A DNA stretch of 7,677 bases from the NCBI GenBank assembly GCA_017617475.1, contig JAFZWC010000027.1, positions 1-7,677 of the forward strand. Direction: 5' to 3'. This document shows positions 7,161 through 7,677 of the stretch, piece after piece; position 1 is the stretch's first letter, and every line of letters starts with the position of its first letter. Source of the stretch: Bacteroidales bacterium (lineage in GTDB: Bacteria; Bacteroidota; Bacteroidia; Bacteroidales; UBA932). A model generated the notes under the pieces. That model was not told the DNA's origin and searched no databases. It saw only the letters and a program-made list of their open reading frames with translations. A program made the position numbers and the translations under genes.

Positions 7161-7195
7161 AGACCGCGAATATACTCTTTTTTTTCGATTTCTGC

Positions 7196-7225
7196 TTGCG
7201 GATTCCGAAAAAAGTCGTACATTTG
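7196..7225 (+). promoter_or_regulatory. Bacteroidetes-type promoter for tRNA-Gln
   Basis: A TTG -33 element (7196-7198), 19 bases of spacer and TACATTTG (7218-7225), a perfect TAnnTTTG -7 box, lie 21 bases before the tRNA. The predicted start is near 7228-7231. The initial transcript could form a small hairpin (GTCC 7228-7231 with GGAC 7241-7244). The same spacing and the same following sequence occur at the 23S promoter in this window. Confidence 0.8.
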
Positions 7226-7246
7226 CAGTCCCGTTTCGGCGGACAT

Positions 7247-7317
7247 TGAGATATGGTGTAATGGTAGCACTACAGATTCTGGCTCTGTCAGTGAGGGTTC
7301 GAGTCCTTCTATCTCAA
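7247..7317 (+). tRNA. tRNA-Gln (anticodon CTG)
   Basis: A full cloverleaf can be drawn. The acceptor TGAGATA (7247-7253) pairs with TATCTCA (7310-7316), and the discriminator is A7317. The D stem is GTG/CAC. The anticodon stem ACAGA/TCTGT encloses TTCTGGC with anticodon CTG at 7279-7281. The T arm is GAGGG-TTCGAGT-CCTTC with a standard T-loop. The weak U1-A72 end pair agrees with glutamine tRNA identity. CCA is not encoded. It lies just downstream of its own promoter and divergent from the peptide operon. Confidence 0.96.
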
Positions 7318-7349
7318 CAATTTACATTGGTAATCAAGGGGTTACGAAA

Positions 7350-7371
7350 TTACGCACAGTTTTTACGCACA
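7350..7371 (+). repeat. Two TTACGCACA direct repeats between the tRNAs
   Basis: TTACGCACA occurs at 7350-7358 and again at 7363-7371, 13 bases apart, with a third partial copy TTACG at 7342. The 95-base spacer between the two tRNAs has no gene. Recombinase or regulator binding sites are possible, but nothing else supports either. Confidence 0.35.
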
Positions 7372-7393
7372 CTTCCCGGATTATCAGCCTCAA

Positions 7394-7407
7394 AACCCCG
7401 CGGGGTT
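7394..7407 (+). repeat. 14-base perfect palindrome before the second tRNA
   Basis: AACCCCGCGGGGTT is its own reverse complement and ends five bases before the next tRNA. It has no following T-tract, so it is not a terminator. It could be a processing hairpin in a joint tRNA transcript or a protein site. Confidence 0.4.
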
Positions 7408-7412
7408 ATGAT

Positions 7413-7486
7413 GGCGGGGTAGCTCAGCTGGTTAGAGCGTCGGATTCATAATCCGGAGGTCGTGGGATCGTGACCCACTCCCGCTA
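7413..7486 (+). tRNA. tRNA with anticodon CAT (Met elongator or Ile2), unusual T-loop
   Basis: The acceptor GGCGGGG (7413-7419) pairs with TCCCGCT (7479-7485) using G-U pairs at both ends, and the discriminator is A7486. U8 and A9 are present, and the D stem is GCTC/GAGC. The anticodon arm TCGGA-TTCATAA-TCCGG carries CAT at 7447-7449. The three G-C pairs that mark initiator tRNA are absent, so it is elongator Met or, after lysidine modification, Ile2 reading AUA; sequence alone does not decide. The T stem is perfect (GTGGG/CCCAC), but the loop is ATCGTGA rather than the usual TTCGAnn, with positions 54 and 58 exchanged. No separate promoter was found, so it may be co-transcribed with tRNA-Gln. 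CCA is not encoded. Confidence 0.9.
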
Positions 7487-7490
7487 CTCC

Positions 7491-7573
7491 ACGTCAAAAG
7501 GACGTCACAACATATCGTTTTGGTTCCAGCATACGCGATGAGCGGCTGGCCCGGCGAAACCTCACTATATGCT
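7491..7573 (+). other. Structured non-coding stretch after the tRNAs (possible leader or small RNA)
   Basis: The segment contains ACGTC-AAAAG-GACGT (7491-7505), then CCAGC (7526-7530) pairing with GCTGG (7545-7549) around an inner CGC/GCG stem with loop GATGA. A competing 6-bp helix, AGCATA (7528-7533) with TATGCT (7568-7573), uses some of the same bases. It leads directly into an intrinsic terminator and then a start codon. It could be the trailer of the tRNA transcript, a small RNA, or an attenuator leader for the downstream gene. It matches no riboswitch class that I recognise. Confidence 0.35.
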
Positions 7574-7574
7574 T

Positions 7575-7607
7575 CCGACACTTTTCACAGTGGCGGTTTT
7601 CTTTTTT
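7575..7607 (+). terminator. Intrinsic terminator
   Basis: CCG-A-CACT (7575-7582) pairs with AGTG-G-CGG (7589-7596), giving seven Watson-Crick pairs and one A-G mismatch with a 6-base loop, followed by TTTTCTTTTTT (7597-7607). This is a strong rho-independent terminator on the plus strand. It would end the tRNA transcript, or act conditionally on the gene starting 12 bases later. Confidence 0.82.
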
Positions 7608-7618
7608 AAAGGGGACAG

Positions 7619-7677
7619 ATGAAGTACGATGAACATACTGACAACCGGTACCTGGGTCTCACATTCGACACCCAGTC
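7619..7677 (+). CDS. Unidentified protein, N-terminal 19 codons (partial)
   Basis: An ATG at 7619 opens a frame that runs to the right edge without a stop, beginning MKYDEHTDNRYLGLTF. A purine-rich AAAGGGG lies at 7608-7614, four bases before the ATG, and could act as a ribosome binding site, although Bacteroidetes rely little on such sites. There is no signal peptide in what is visible, so a cytoplasmic protein is likely. Too little is present to assign a family. The start lies just after a terminator, so its promoter must be upstream of that terminator or very close to it. Confidence 0.5.
   Translation, partial: MKYDEHTDNRYLGLTFDTQ

Noticed and set aside
7167..7174. TATATTCG on the minus strand as the -7 box of the peptide operon.
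   Set aside because: It differs from TAnnTTTG at one base, has no -33 TTG at the right distance, and would leave a leader of only a few bases. The operon promoter is left unassigned.
7394..7407. The palindrome AACCCCGCGGGGTT as a terminator for tRNA-Gln.
   Set aside because: No T-tract follows, and the next tRNA begins five bases later.

Overview
The window looks like chromosomal DNA of a GC-rich member of the Bacteroidetes (Bacteroidota), probably order Bacteroidales. The evidence is two promoters of the phylum's distinctive type (TTG, 19 bases, TAnnTTTG), a TonB-dependent receptor paired with a DUF4249 lipoprotein, and a 23S rRNA leader carrying a CTTTGACA boxA-like element. No species can be named from the sequence alone. 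No transposase, CRISPR array or phage structural gene was seen.

Left end (1 to about 550, minus strand): the 5' part of a 23S rRNA gene runs off the left edge. Upstream of it is a leader of about 220 bases with hairpins and a boxA-like motif, then a Bacteroidetes-type promoter, and directly behind that the terminator and 3' end of pepT. No 16S rRNA or spacer tRNA gene lies between, so this 23S gene appears to be transcribed on its own (unlinked rRNA genes).

Centre (553 to 7160, minus strand): five tightly packed genes form one apparent operon, in transcription order: an unrecognised 190-residue lipoprotein, a short TonB-dependent outer-membrane receptor, a DUF4249 lipoprotein, an OPT-family oligopeptide transporter and peptidase T. 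Junctions are a 20-base overlap, 0 bases, 3 bases and a 20-base overlap. The inferred logic is a full path for small peptides: capture and TonB-driven passage across the outer membrane, transport across the inner membrane by the OPT protein, and cytoplasmic hydrolysis of tripeptides by PepT. The transporter and peptidase are recognised with high confidence; the peptide specificity of the outer-membrane part is inferred from gene context.

Right end (7196 to 7677, plus strand): a divergent promoter drives tRNA-Gln(CTG), followed by a tRNA with anticodon CAT and an unusual T-loop, a structured stretch ending in a clear intrinsic terminator, and the first 19 codons of an unidentified gene that leaves the window. 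The tRNA-Gln and 23S promoters share an identical 15-base block (TTTGCAGTCCCGTTT) across the -7 box and start region, suggesting a common promoter class for stable RNAs in this genome.
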